A DNA stretch of 64,000 nt. Source: Lysinibacillus parviboronicapiens. GTDB lineage: Bacteria; Bacillota; Bacilli; Bacillales_A; Planococcaceae. Location of the stretch: positions 62,001 through 126,000 of the forward strand of contig NZ_PYWI01000012.1 of NCBI RefSeq assembly GCF_003049575.1, given 5' to 3'. Of this stretch, positions 54,864 through 64,000 are shown one piece after another. How positions within the stretch are numbered: the first letter of the stretch is position 1; each line of letters begins with the position of its first letter. A model generated the notes under the pieces. That model saw nothing but the letters and a program-made list of their open reading frames with translations. It had not been told where the DNA came from and searched no databases. The translations under genes were made by a program, and so were the position numbers.

Positions 54864-54986
54864 CTAACTTCCAAATACTTTGCCAAGTATAGAAAGTAGC
54901 ATTATAATTGCAACGCCAAAACTTAACCACATAAGCTTTTTTTCTTGTGACTTATACAAAGGCAACACTTCCTTTCCCTTTCCCAT
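54864..54986 (-). CDS. Small membrane ORF upstream of cydA
   Basis: A 40-codon frame, MGKGKEVLPLYKSQEKKLMW then about 20 mostly hydrophobic residues (LSFGVAIIMLLSILGKVFGS). It ends 12 bp before the cydA ATG, which carries its own GGAGGG. A GTGGG element precedes the ATG; a TTG start inside the frame with AAAGGA upstream is also possible. The single helix suggests an accessory subunit or a leader peptide for the bd oxidase. It is too short for usual gene calls. Confidence 0.5.
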   Translation of the reverse strand: MGKGKEVLPLYKSQEKKLMWLSFGVAIIMLLSILGKVFGS

Positions 54987-55009
54987 ACCCACATTTTCCA
55001 CTATTGCAA

Positions 55010-55062
55010 CGAAAAAAACCTTTATAATGGACCGAAATTTCGGCCTATTATAAAGGTTTCAA
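55010..55062 (-). terminator. Strong hairpin between dagK and the cyd operon
   Basis: The stem AACCTTTATAAT / ATTATAAAGGTT with an inner CCGAAATTTCGG palindrome; a T-run follows on the minus strand (55018-55012). It could end dagK mRNA or attenuate cyd. Only 25 bp separate it from the small ORF. Confidence 0.8.
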
Positions 55063-55242
55063 ATTTTGTTCATGTAATATACGCACATTCGCCAAACATT
55101 TTTCTTAATTCGTTCACAATCCCCAATTTATAGAGTATGATGTCTTGCTGTATCTTTACCTGCCGTTCGGTACTTTGCATTGATAAACAATGAACCAGAT
55201 ATTATGGTTTAAAGGACTTTTTAGGCAGCCCCACTGATTAAA

Positions 55243-56157
55243 TTAAATACGGTCTTCCTCACGAATATCTTCTATAGGTACAAATATTTCAATATGGCGC
55301 TTTAAATTTTCAAAAGTTGCAGGCGCATCCCCACCATATTCCCCATCTAGGTTTAAATGAACTTCATTTTCAGTAGTTACCTTAACGACACTTGCCTTTT
55401 TGTAAATAACACGATCATCATTTAAATGTTCGCCTCTTAATGCCATTGCGGCGAGCTGAATAAATTCAGGTAAACTCACCTTTTTCAATACAAGTAATGT
55501 GAAATATCCATCATTAATGCTCGCATCAGGTGCTAATTTTTCAAAGCCACCTACTGAATTTGTTAAGCCACATAAAAACATCATTGCATCTCCATCAAAT
55601 ACCTCACCATCATATTCGATGCGCATATGTGATGCTTTAATAGATGGAATCATTTCAACTGCTTTTAAATAATAAGCTAGTTGCCCTAGCATCGTTTTCA
55701 TTTTGCTTGGCACTTCATAGGTTAGCTCTGTAATACGCCCACCAGCAGCAATATTGATGAAATAGCGTTCTCCATTTAGTAATCCAACATCAACCGGTAA
55801 CGTATCGCCTTTAATAATGATTTCAACGGCTTCATCAATATTTCTTGGAATATGCACGGCACGCGCAAAATCATTGGTTGTGCCCATTGGAATGAGACCA
55901 ACTTTTGGGCGTTTTTCAAATTGACTCACACCAGAAACAACTTCATTTAGCGTACCATCTCCACCAACAGCTACAATAATGTCAAAGCCGCGTTCTACTG
56001 CGTTTCTTGCTGCATGTGTTGCATCACCTTCGCATGTTGTTGCGTGACATGATGTCTCATAGCCAGCTACCTCAAGTTTTTCTAATACTTCTGGTAGATG
56101 CTTTTTAAACGCTTCACGTCCAGATGTAGGATTATAAATGATTCTTGCTCGTTTCAT
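55243..56157 (-). CDS. dagK: Diacylglycerol kinase (soluble DgkB/DagK family)
   Basis: A 304-residue lipid kinase that phosphorylates diacylglycerol to phosphatidate, recycling the by-product of LtaS. The opening ARIIYNPTSGRE and the nucleotide loop AVGGDGTLNEVVSG are diagnostic, and GTTNDFAR follows. ATG 56157 has GGAAGG 7 nt upstream; the frame to 56196 is not used. B. subtilis dgkB likewise lies near gatCAB and rlmCD. Confidence 0.94.
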   Translation of the reverse strand: MKRARIIYNPTSGREAFKKHLPEVLEKLEVAGYETSCHATTCEGDATHAARNAVERGFDIIVAVGGDGTLNEVVSGVSQFEKRPKVGLIPMGTTNDFARAVHIPRNIDEAVEIIIKGDTLPVDVGLLNGERYFINIAAGGRITELTYEVPSKMKTMLGQLAYYLKAVEMIPSIKASHMRIEYDGEVFDGDAMMFLCGLTNSVGGFEKLAPDASINDGYFTLLVLKKVSLPEFIQLAAMALRGEHLNDDRVIYKKASVVKVTTENEVHLNLDGEYGGDAPATFENLKRHIEIFVPIEDIREEDRI

Positions 56158-56304
56158 AACATACCTTCCTGCTTCATTAGATTCTATTTCATTCAACGTA
56201 TTATTTGTTGAAATGTTGCATTGCTTCTTCTAGAAATAACGGCTGTTAAAATACCTTCCATCACTCTAGATGAAGCTATTGTAAGCTACGATTTTAGTTA
56301 CTCT

Positions 56305-56865
56305 TTATTGCAATGCTGCTGTAACCTGTTTTTTAAAATCTTCATAAACAAATGACCAAAACGCCTTGTTTGTCATACTTTCTTCACGAATTTCAGCATA
56401 TAGCGCTTTTTGAGCTTCCTCAAATGTAGGATCTTCTTTGTCTGGTAAGCTAGCGCGTTTGTTGACAACATTGTTCTGTAATTCAGGCGCACGTGGTCCC
56501 CATTTGCCAATAACTTGACCAGCATCGTTTAATAATACATACATTGGAATCGCACGTCCACCATTTGTTAAATAACGGTCAATTAAATCTGTATCTGCAT
56601 CACGTAATACCGCACGCATGTCTAATCCTGCTACCTCAGCTATACGGCGAATAATTGGATTATTTAACATGGCGTCCCCGCACCAATCTTCTGTAATTGT
56701 TAATATCTTTGGTTGCTTGTCCTTCAGTAGTTCGATAAATCCATCATTAGGCGGCACCTCAAAATTATCATAAATGCGGAAGCTATCATCTTTTAGTGTA
56801 TCCATATTGTCCATATATTGTTGAATTGTTATTGCTTCATTGAAATACTGCTGTTCAGTTTTCAT
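56305..56865 (-). CDS. Thioredoxin-family protein
   Basis: A 186-residue protein with a thioredoxin-like fold: ILTITEDWCGDAMLNNPIIR carries a single active-site Cys (WCGD instead of WCxxC), and GRAIPMYVLLNDAGQ supplies the cis-Pro. It lacks the second Cys, so ordinary disulfide reduction is unlikely; a bacilliredoxin-like or monothiol role is possible. AGGGGG lies about 10 nt before the ATG. It stands between dagK and gatB. Confidence 0.8.
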   Translation of the reverse strand: MKTEQQYFNEAITIQQYMDNMDTLKDDSFRIYDNFEVPPNDGFIELLKDKQPKILTITEDWCGDAMLNNPIIRRIAEVAGLDMRAVLRDADTDLIDRYLTNGGRAIPMYVLLNDAGQVIGKWGPRAPELQNNVVNKRASLPDKEDPTFEEAQKALYAEIREESMTNKAFWSFVYEDFKKQVTAALQ

Positions 56866-56978
56866 GGATTTAAGTCCCCCTAATAATTGTAATGTTAATC
56901 TATTCTATATTTTGCTATGAATACTCTTTTTAGACAACTATTAAGTGCTATTTTTATTAGTATGTACATTTTTTGCAT

Positions 56979-57016
56979 ATAAAAAGCCAAGAAAGCTATT
57001 ATACTCTCTTGGCTCA
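56979..57016 (-). terminator. Terminator of the gatCAB operon
   Basis: The stem AGCCAAGA / TCTTGGCT with a 14-nt loop is followed on the minus strand by TTTTATATG, 17 bp past gatB. Confidence 0.8.
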
Positions 57017-57032
57017 GTGTAACAACAAGTAA

Positions 57033-58460
57033 TTAACGTTTTGCGATTTCTTGTTGTAATAATTTATTTACCATTGGTGGGTTCGCTTGGCCTTTAGTTG
57101 CTTTCATAATTTGACCAACTAAGAAACCAATAGCACGGTCTTTACCATTTTTAAAGTCCTCGATTGATTGTGCATTGTTATCTAACACTTCTGACACAAT
57201 AGCTAATAATGCACCTTCATCAGAAATTTGCACTAATCCTTTAGCTTTAACGATTTCTTCCGCAGAGCCACCGTTTTCTACTAATTCGGCAAATACTTTT
57301 TTACCGATTTTAGAAGAAATCGTACCATCAGTAATTAATTTCACCATGCCTGCCAGGTTTTCTGGTGTTAGCGCAGTATCTTTAAGTTCCTTCTGTTCTG
57401 CATTTAAGTAGGCAGAAACATCACCCATTAACCAGTTTGCAGAAAGCTTCGCATCTGCTCCACCCGCCACCATTGCCTCAAAGAAGTCTGATATTTCTTT
57501 TGAAATAACAAGGACACCGGCATCATAAGCAGTTAAGCCTAATTCTGATTCATAGCGTGCTTTACGCGCATCAGGAAGTTCAGGGATTTCTGATTTCACA
57601 CGCTCTAGCCATTCGTCATCGATTGACAGACGTACTAAGTCTGGCTCAGGGAAGTAACGGTAATCATCTGTTCCTTCTTTGACACGCATAAGAATTGTTT
57701 TACCTGTTTTCTCATCGAAGCGACGTGTTTCTTGCTCAATCACACCGCCTGACAATAATACATCCGCCTGACGTAATTCTTCATGCTCAAGACCACGGCG
57801 AACGTAGTTGAATGAGTTCAGGTTTTTAAGTTCAGTTTTTGTACCAAACTCTTCTTGACCATAAGGACGAATTGAAATGTTGGCATCACAACGTAGTGAA
57901 CCTTCCTCCATACGAACGTCAGAAACACCTGTATATTGAATGATTGATTTTACTTTTTCAAGGTATGCATAGGCTTCGTTTGGTGTACGAATGTCCGGCT
58001 CAGAAACGATTTCCACAAGCGGTGTACCTTGACGGTTGAAGTCAACTAATGAATGATCGCCTGCGTGAGACAGTTTACCAGCATCTTCTTCCATATGAAG
58101 GCGTGTGATACCGATGCGTTTTGTGTAACCATCTACTTCAATATCAACCCAACCATTTTTACCGATTGGCTTATCAAATTGTGAAATTTGGTAAGCTTTC
58201 GGATTATCTGGATAGAAGTAGTTTTTACGGTCGAACTTCGTTTCTTGTTCGATTTCCATGTTTAACGCCAGTGCAGCGCGCATTGCATAGTCAACAACAT
58301 TTTTATTTAACACTGGTAATACCCCAGGGTAACCAAGGTCAATTACAGATGTGTTTGTATTTGGCTCCGCACCAAAATGGTTTGGTGACGCAGAGAAAAT
58401 TTTCGATTCAGTTTTCAACTCAACGTGAATTTCTAAACCTATTACTGTTTCAAAGTTCAT
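57033..58460 (-). CDS. gatB: Aspartyl/glutamyl-tRNA amidotransferase subunit B
   Basis: A 475-residue tRNA-binding and kinase subunit of the GatCAB complex, which converts Glu-tRNA(Gln) to Gln-tRNA(Gln). Opening [24 protein letters not shown], the [18 protein letters not shown] block and the C-terminal YqeY-like tail are clear. ATG 58460 has GGGAGGG 8 nt upstream and follows the gatA stop by 1 bp, so the genes are coupled. The frame extending to 58550 overlaps gatA and is not used. Confidence 0.96.
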   Translation of the reverse strand: MNFETVIGLEIHVELKTESKIFSASPNHFGAEPNTNTSVIDLGYPGVLPVLNKNVVDYAMRAALALNMEIEQETKFDRKNYFYPDNPKAYQISQFDKPIGKNGWVDIEVDGYTKRIGITRLHMEEDAGKLSHAGDHSLVDFNRQGTPLVEIVSEPDIRTPNEAYAYLEKVKSIIQYTGVSDVRMEEGSLRCDANISIRPYGQEEFGTKTELKNLNSFNYVRRGLEHEELRQADVLLSGGVIEQETRRFDEKTGKTILMRVKEGTDDYRYFPEPDLVRLSIDDEWLERVKSEIPELPDARKARYESELGLTAYDAGVLVISKEISDFFEAMVAGGADAKLSANWLMGDVSAYLNAEQKELKDTALTPENLAGMVKLITDGTISSKIGKKVFAELVENGGSAEEIVKAKGLVQISDEGALLAIVSEVLDNNAQSIEDFKNGKDRAIGFLVGQIMKATKGQANPPMVNKLLQQEIAKR

Positions 58461-58461
58461 G

Positions 58462-59925
58462 TTATTTTCCCTCCCAAATTTGAGGAACTTGTTTATGGAA
58501 CTCCGTTGCTTGTTCAAAAGCATGAGCTGTGCGGTAAATAGTAGCTTCATCGAAATGTTTACCGATAATTTGTAAGCCTAGAGGTAGACCATTTTCAGAG
58601 CCGCAAGGAATTGAAATCGCTGGTACACCTGCTAAGTTAATAGGAATTGTTAAAATATCGTTCGCGTACATTGTCATTGGATCATCTACATTTTCACCAA
58701 TTTTAAATGCTGGTGTAGGTGAAGTTGGTCCAATAATTACATCAAAGTCTTCGAAAACTTTGTCGTAGTCTGCTTTGATAAGTGTACGTGCTTGCTGTGC
58801 TTTTTTGTAATAAGCATCGTAAGTACCTGCGCTTAGAGAATAAGTACCAAGCATGATACGACGTTTTACTTCATCACCGAAGCCTTGTGCACGAGTTTCT
58901 TTGTAAAGGTCCATTAAGTTTTCAACGTTTTCAGCACGGAAGCCGTAACGGATACCGTCAAAACGTGAAAGGTTAGAAGACGCTTCAGAAGAAGATAAGA
59001 TATAGTAAGCAGCAAGTGCATATTTTGAGTGAGGAAGAGAAACTTCTTCTACTGTTGCACCTAAGCCTTTAAGTACTTCTAATGCATCCAGAACAGATTG
59101 ACGAGCTGCCTCACCAACACCTTCACCAAGGAATTCCTTCGGCACAGCGATACGTAAGCCTTTTACATCGCCTGTAAGCGCTGCTGCAAAGTTTGGTACT
59201 TCTACGTTTGCTGAAGTTGAATCGTTTGCATCTAAACCTGAAATTGCTTCAAGTAAAAGTGCATTGTCTTCAACGTTACGAGTAATTGGCCCAATTTGAT
59301 CTAAAGAAGATGCAAATGCCACAAGACCAAATCGAGATACACGACCATATGTAGGTTTCATCCCTACAACGCCACAATAAGCTGCTGGTTGACGGATTGA
59401 ACCACCTGTGTCTGAACCAAGTGAAAATGGTACTTCACCAGCTGCTACCGCTGCTGCAGAAGCGCCTGAAGAACCGCCTGGTACGTGGTTTAAGTTCCAT
59501 GGATTTTTCGTTGTTTTATACGCTGAGTTCTCATTTGAAGAACCCATCGCGAATTCGTCCATGTTTAATTTACCGATTGTAATCATACCGGCTTCACGTA
59601 ATTTTTTTACGACTGTTGCATCATAAATTGGCATGAAACCTTCTAGTATTTTAGAAGCACATGTTGTTTCTAAACCTTCTGTTACGATGTTATCTTTAAC
59701 ACCAATCGGAAGGCCAAAAAGTGGTCCGCGCTCTTCAAATGGTACTTTGTCCATTTCAGCTGCTTGTGCAGTTGCTTTTTCTTCGTTTGAAGCTAGGAAT
59801 GCTTGTACATCGCCATCCAGCTTTGCAACACGTTCATATGCTTCTTTTGTTAAGTCAGCGATTGTTAAGTTACCTGCTTTTATATCAGCTTGTAGCTCCT
59901 TTGCTGAACGTTCAAATAACGTCAT
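58462..59925 (-). CDS. gatA: Glutamyl-tRNA amidotransferase subunit A
   Basis: A 487-residue amidase subunit that releases ammonia from glutamine. The amidase signature is present: the catalytic Lys in GVKDNIV, then [14 protein letters not shown], and [16 protein letters not shown] with the Ser-cis-Ser-Lys triad. AGGAGG precedes the ATG. It lies 24 bp past gatC. Confidence 0.97.
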   Translation of the reverse strand: MTLFERSAKELQADIKAGNLTIADLTKEAYERVAKLDGDVQAFLASNEEKATAQAAEMDKVPFEERGPLFGLPIGVKDNIVTEGLETTCASKILEGFMPIYDATVVKKLREAGMITIGKLNMDEFAMGSSNENSAYKTTKNPWNLNHVPGGSSGASAAAVAAGEVPFSLGSDTGGSIRQPAAYCGVVGMKPTYGRVSRFGLVAFASSLDQIGPITRNVEDNALLLEAISGLDANDSTSANVEVPNFAAALTGDVKGLRIAVPKEFLGEGVGEAARQSVLDALEVLKGLGATVEEVSLPHSKYALAAYYILSSSEASSNLSRFDGIRYGFRAENVENLMDLYKETRAQGFGDEVKRRIMLGTYSLSAGTYDAYYKKAQQARTLIKADYDKVFEDFDVIIGPTSPTPAFKIGENVDDPMTMYANDILTIPINLAGVPAISIPCGSENGLPLGLQIIGKHFDEATIYRTAHAFEQATEFHKQVPQIWEGK

Positions 59926-59949
59926 GAGGAATCCTCCTATGTTTTAGTA

Positions 59950-60237
59950 TTACATGATAGCTGGTACTTTTACTTGACCATCTTCTTGTTCTTTTACGTT
60001 TAACATCATTACTTCACGGTCTAAACCTTTTGTTGCTACGTCTTCACGCATTACGTTTACTAGTGGTAATACATGAGTTGTTGGTTCAACATTTGTTGTG
60101 TCTAGCTCATTTAATTGCTCTGCGAAGTCTGTAATTTTCCCAAGTTGCTCAGCAAATTTTTCCGCTTCTTCTTCAGTAATTGCAAGACGTGCTAAATTCG
60201 CAACGTGCTTAACCTCTTCTTTTGTTAATTTCGCCAT
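59950..60237 (-). CDS. gatC: Glutamyl-tRNA amidotransferase subunit C
   Basis: A 95-residue linker subunit that wraps GatA and Gat[19 protein letters not shown] and the C-terminal MREDVATKG ... VKVPAIM block are diagnostic. GGAGG precedes the ATG. It is the first gene of the operon. Confidence 0.96.
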   Translation of the reverse strand: MAKLTKEEVKHVANLARLAITEEEAEKFAEQLGKITDFAEQLNELDTTNVEPTTHVLPLVNVMREDVATKGLDREVMMLNVKEQEDGQVKVPAIM

Positions 60238-60601
60238 TTTTCACACCTCCGAATAGTAATCAGATTCATTGTTTTTATTGATAACAATAGGGCTGAATAA
60301 AGTTAACCATGCCCATTATCATAACATTTTTCGTATTAAAAATCACAACTTTCACCAAAAATATAGAAACTTTCACTACTGTGACAAAGTGTTGTCAACA
60401 GATGTCACAGTATGGAGGAACAAAGCAAAAACTCCTTGTGAAAACTAATTTTTAGCCAACTCAGGCAATGATTCATTAAAATTGAATATTACCTCATGTG
60501 GTTTGGTTAATCCTGTTGCGAGCCTGAGCGTTGCTTGACCCAAAGCCGAAAATATCATACTTGCTCATAAAAATATAGCCAGCACAAGGGCTGACTATAT
60601 T
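60238..60601. other. Gap upstream of gatCAB
   Basis: A 364-bp region. It should carry the gatCAB promoter. It holds a 9-bp perfect inverted repeat (60378-60411) and one CCTGAGCG core at 60523-60530 like those in the rlmCD leader. No ORF or T-box features were found. Confidence 0.5.
60378..60411. repeat. Inverted repeat upstream of gatC
   Basis: ACTGTGACA / TGTCACAGT separated by 16 bp. It might be a regulator site about 140 bp before gatC. Confidence 0.45.
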
Positions 60602-60605
60602 TTAA
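60565..60605 (-). terminator. Terminator of camS
   Basis: The stem AATATAGTCAGC / GCTGGCTATATT with a T-run on the minus strand. It overlaps the camS stop codon. Confidence 0.85.
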
Positions 60606-61738
60606 TCATAAATATGCACATAAGGGTCTTTATCATTAGCATCTTTCATAATTAATGCCTCTGGACCATTCATCGATGTAACACTCACTTCTACGTTTAT
60701 ATTATCGAATTGATTGATAAGTACACCCGTCAAATATTGTGTAAAACCTCTAACTTCAGCCGCACCAAAAAATTGGATTGGAATTTCAACCGTTAGTTTT
60801 TGTATTTTCTTATTTTGATAGAAGCCCGTTCCAATAACGCTAGTGTAATTGGCAAAATATTTATCCACGTCTTGCTTGAAATTCTTGAAGTTATTGCTCA
60901 CATCGCGATAGATATCCTGTGAATCATCTGTTGGGAACATGACATATTCTTCATCAATGGCTTTCCAATCGCTTAAATCATTTTGTCCTTCTTTCGCTAC
61001 ACCATAAGTGAAATAGGCGCCTGGAATTATTTCATTGCGTGCTTGTTGCTTAAACAACCCTACAACAATTGGCACATCCTTTAGTTCTTCACGTGAACGC
61101 ATACGTGAAACAATTTCTGCAGCCATCTTTTTTCCTTGCTCTACCAAGGCAGCTTCTGGAATTGGTTCTTCATAATATTCACCATATTGCTCTTTTTGAT
61201 AATAATAAATAGAGTTCAAGGCAAGCCCTATCGAAATACCACCCAGCCTTACTTTATTATCATCTGTTTTTGTTAAATAATTTTGCTCAACAATATGGGC
61301 TAAATAGACAGGTGCTTTGGTTGCACGTTCCTCTGGTGTCATAGCATCAGTTGTTGGAGGATTTAAACCATCTTCCGTTTGCGAACTACGTGCTAGCCAA
61401 GAACTCACTGTACTTTCAGCTAAATATTGACCTTCTTGGAAGTAGTAGTTTTCTGTATCAAACTCATTTTGAGAAAGTCGCATTAAACCTGTTTCAACTT
61501 CCTTCATATCATACTTCGTGTAAATATTTGAAACGACTAATCCACGGCTTGCACTTTCTTTGTAAGGAATTAGCGTTCTATAAAAAGATTCATCAATCTT
61601 TAAGCTTGGAATAATCGTTGTTTCCGCCTTTTCCTGTTGCGTCTCCTGTGTAAGCTCTGTCTCCTTCTTATTAGAAGGCACACAGCCGACTAGCATTGCA
61701 GCAGCTACTATTGCTGGAATGAGTCGAAATGACTTCAT
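60602..61738 (-). CDS. camS: CamS family sex-pheromone lipoprotein
   Basis: A 378-residue lipoprotein. A basic N-terminus and hydrophobic helix lead to the lipobox AMLVGC with Cys19. The mature region matches the CamS/YerH family (PYKESASRGLVVSNIYTKYD, VAKEGQ, VIGTGFYQNKKIQKL). In enterococci the cleaved signal peptide of such proteins acts as a mating pheromone; the protein's own role is unknown. AAAGGGG precedes the ATG. It follows ligA, as in other Bacillales. Confidence 0.9.
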   Translation of the reverse strand: MKSFRLIPAIVAAAMLVGCVPSNKKETELTQETQQEKAETTIIPSLKIDESFYRTLIPYKESASRGLVVSNIYTKYDMKEVETGLMRLSQNEFDTENYYFQEGQYLAESTVSSWLARSSQTEDGLNPPTTDAMTPEERATKAPVYLAHIVEQNYLTKTDDNKVRLGGISIGLALNSIYYYQKEQYGEYYEEPIPEAALVEQGKKMAAEIVSRMRSREELKDVPIVVGLFKQQARNEIIPGAYFTYGVAKEGQNDLSDWKAIDEEYVMFPTDDSQDIYRDVSNNFKNFKQDVDKYFANYTSVIGTGFYQNKKIQKLTVEIPIQFFGAAEVRGFTQYLTGVLINQFDNINVEVSVTSMNGPEALIMKDANDKDPYVHIYD

Positions 61739-61833
61739 TATTTTAGTACCCCTTTACTAATAATCAATTTTGTACGAAGATTTTTTGTTCAGTTACATTA
61801 GATTTTAACTCCTGAAGAAGGAAATATCTTTCC

Positions 61834-63840
<2,007 letters not shown>

Positions 63841-63854
63841 TTAAGTTCCTCCGC

Positions 63855-64000
63855 TTACGCTTTTTCAATAGGTGCAAATTGAGCTAATAATCGCTTAATC
63901 CCAACTGGCTGTGGGAATGCGATATCAAGCTCTGTACTATCACCCTCACCTTTTACGCTCACAACCATACCTGTTCCCCATTTTTTGTGAACAGCCTTAT
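63855..64000 (-). CDS. pcrA: ATP-dependent helicase PcrA (C-terminal fragment)
   Basis: The last 48 codons of a gene that enters from the right edge. The frame [20 protein letters not shown], then [20 protein letters not shown], matches the C-terminal Tudor-like domain of PcrA, which binds RNA polymerase. Its position before ligA fits the conserved pcrB-pcrA-ligA order. Confidence 0.9.
   Translation of the reverse strand, partial: KAVHKKWGTGMVVSVKGEGDSTELDIAFPQPVGIKRLLAQFAPIEKA

Noticed and set aside
58461-58550. N-terminal extension of gatB
   Set aside because: It overlaps gatA, and the GGGAGGG site and family start are at ATG 58460.
60238-60601. T-box or other riboswitch before gatCAB
   Set aside because: The T-box core and specifier structure are absent.

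Overview
The window looks like chromosomal DNA of a low-GC, spore-forming member of the Bacillales, most like Lysinibacillus. Support comes from gene order at the right end (pcrA-ligA-camS-gatCAB-dagK-rlmCD, a Bacillales arrangement), from spore genes (two small acid-soluble spore proteins, SpoVR, YhbH, PrkA, a LytH-like peptidase, a YkuD-like L,D-transpeptidase), from frequent TTG/GTG starts with strong Shine-Dalgarno sites, and from a D-aspartate-ligase-like fragment at the left edge, which would fit a Lys-D-Asp cell wall. The genus is inferred by eye, not by a search.

Layout. 1-11 kb: cell-wall and lipid genes, a cluster of small spore or Cys-rich proteins, ykuD, an RNase J paralogue, an orphan HsdS-like half subunit, an XRE regulator and a radical SAM protein. 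11.2-16.6 kb: spoVR, yhbH and prkA; prkA appears to start at an ATC codon. 16.9-29.7 kb: lytH, a YceG-domain/trypsin-like protease fusion, a chemoreceptor with a SigD-type promoter, a MITE-like inverted-repeat element, and a c-di-GMP-I riboswitch followed by a chemoreceptor-dehydrogenase-symporter operon. Then come a small membrane gene beside a long palindrome, a NERD-HRDC protein, a DUF1456 protein and an alpha/beta SASP.

29.7-46.3 kb is the accessory region and the most interesting part. One minus-strand operon encodes, in order, a DcrB/DUF1795-like protein, a VgrG/gpD-like spike protein, a pentapeptide-repeat protein, a 165-residue protein, a DUF4280 PAAR-like tip protein, and an 1823-residue polypeptide that fuses a VgrG-like domain, a hydrophobic pre-toxin segment, RHS repeats and a C-terminal toxin tip. 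A candidate immunity gene follows. Downstream lies a graveyard of displaced RHS tips, toxin tails and immunity genes, several with nonsense or frameshift lesions. The parts resemble the spike, tip, chaperone and RHS cargo of a type VI secretion system, but the cell is Gram-positive and the window has no tube, sheath or baseplate gene.

47-64 kb is mostly core genome: dus, ltaS, rlmCD, a cytochrome bd operon (cydA, cydB, the 40-codon cydS and an upstream 40-codon leader ORF), dagK, a thioredoxin-like gene, gatCAB, camS, ligA and the 3' end of pcrA. The rlmCD leader carries five 8-bp cores spaced at exactly 21 bp.
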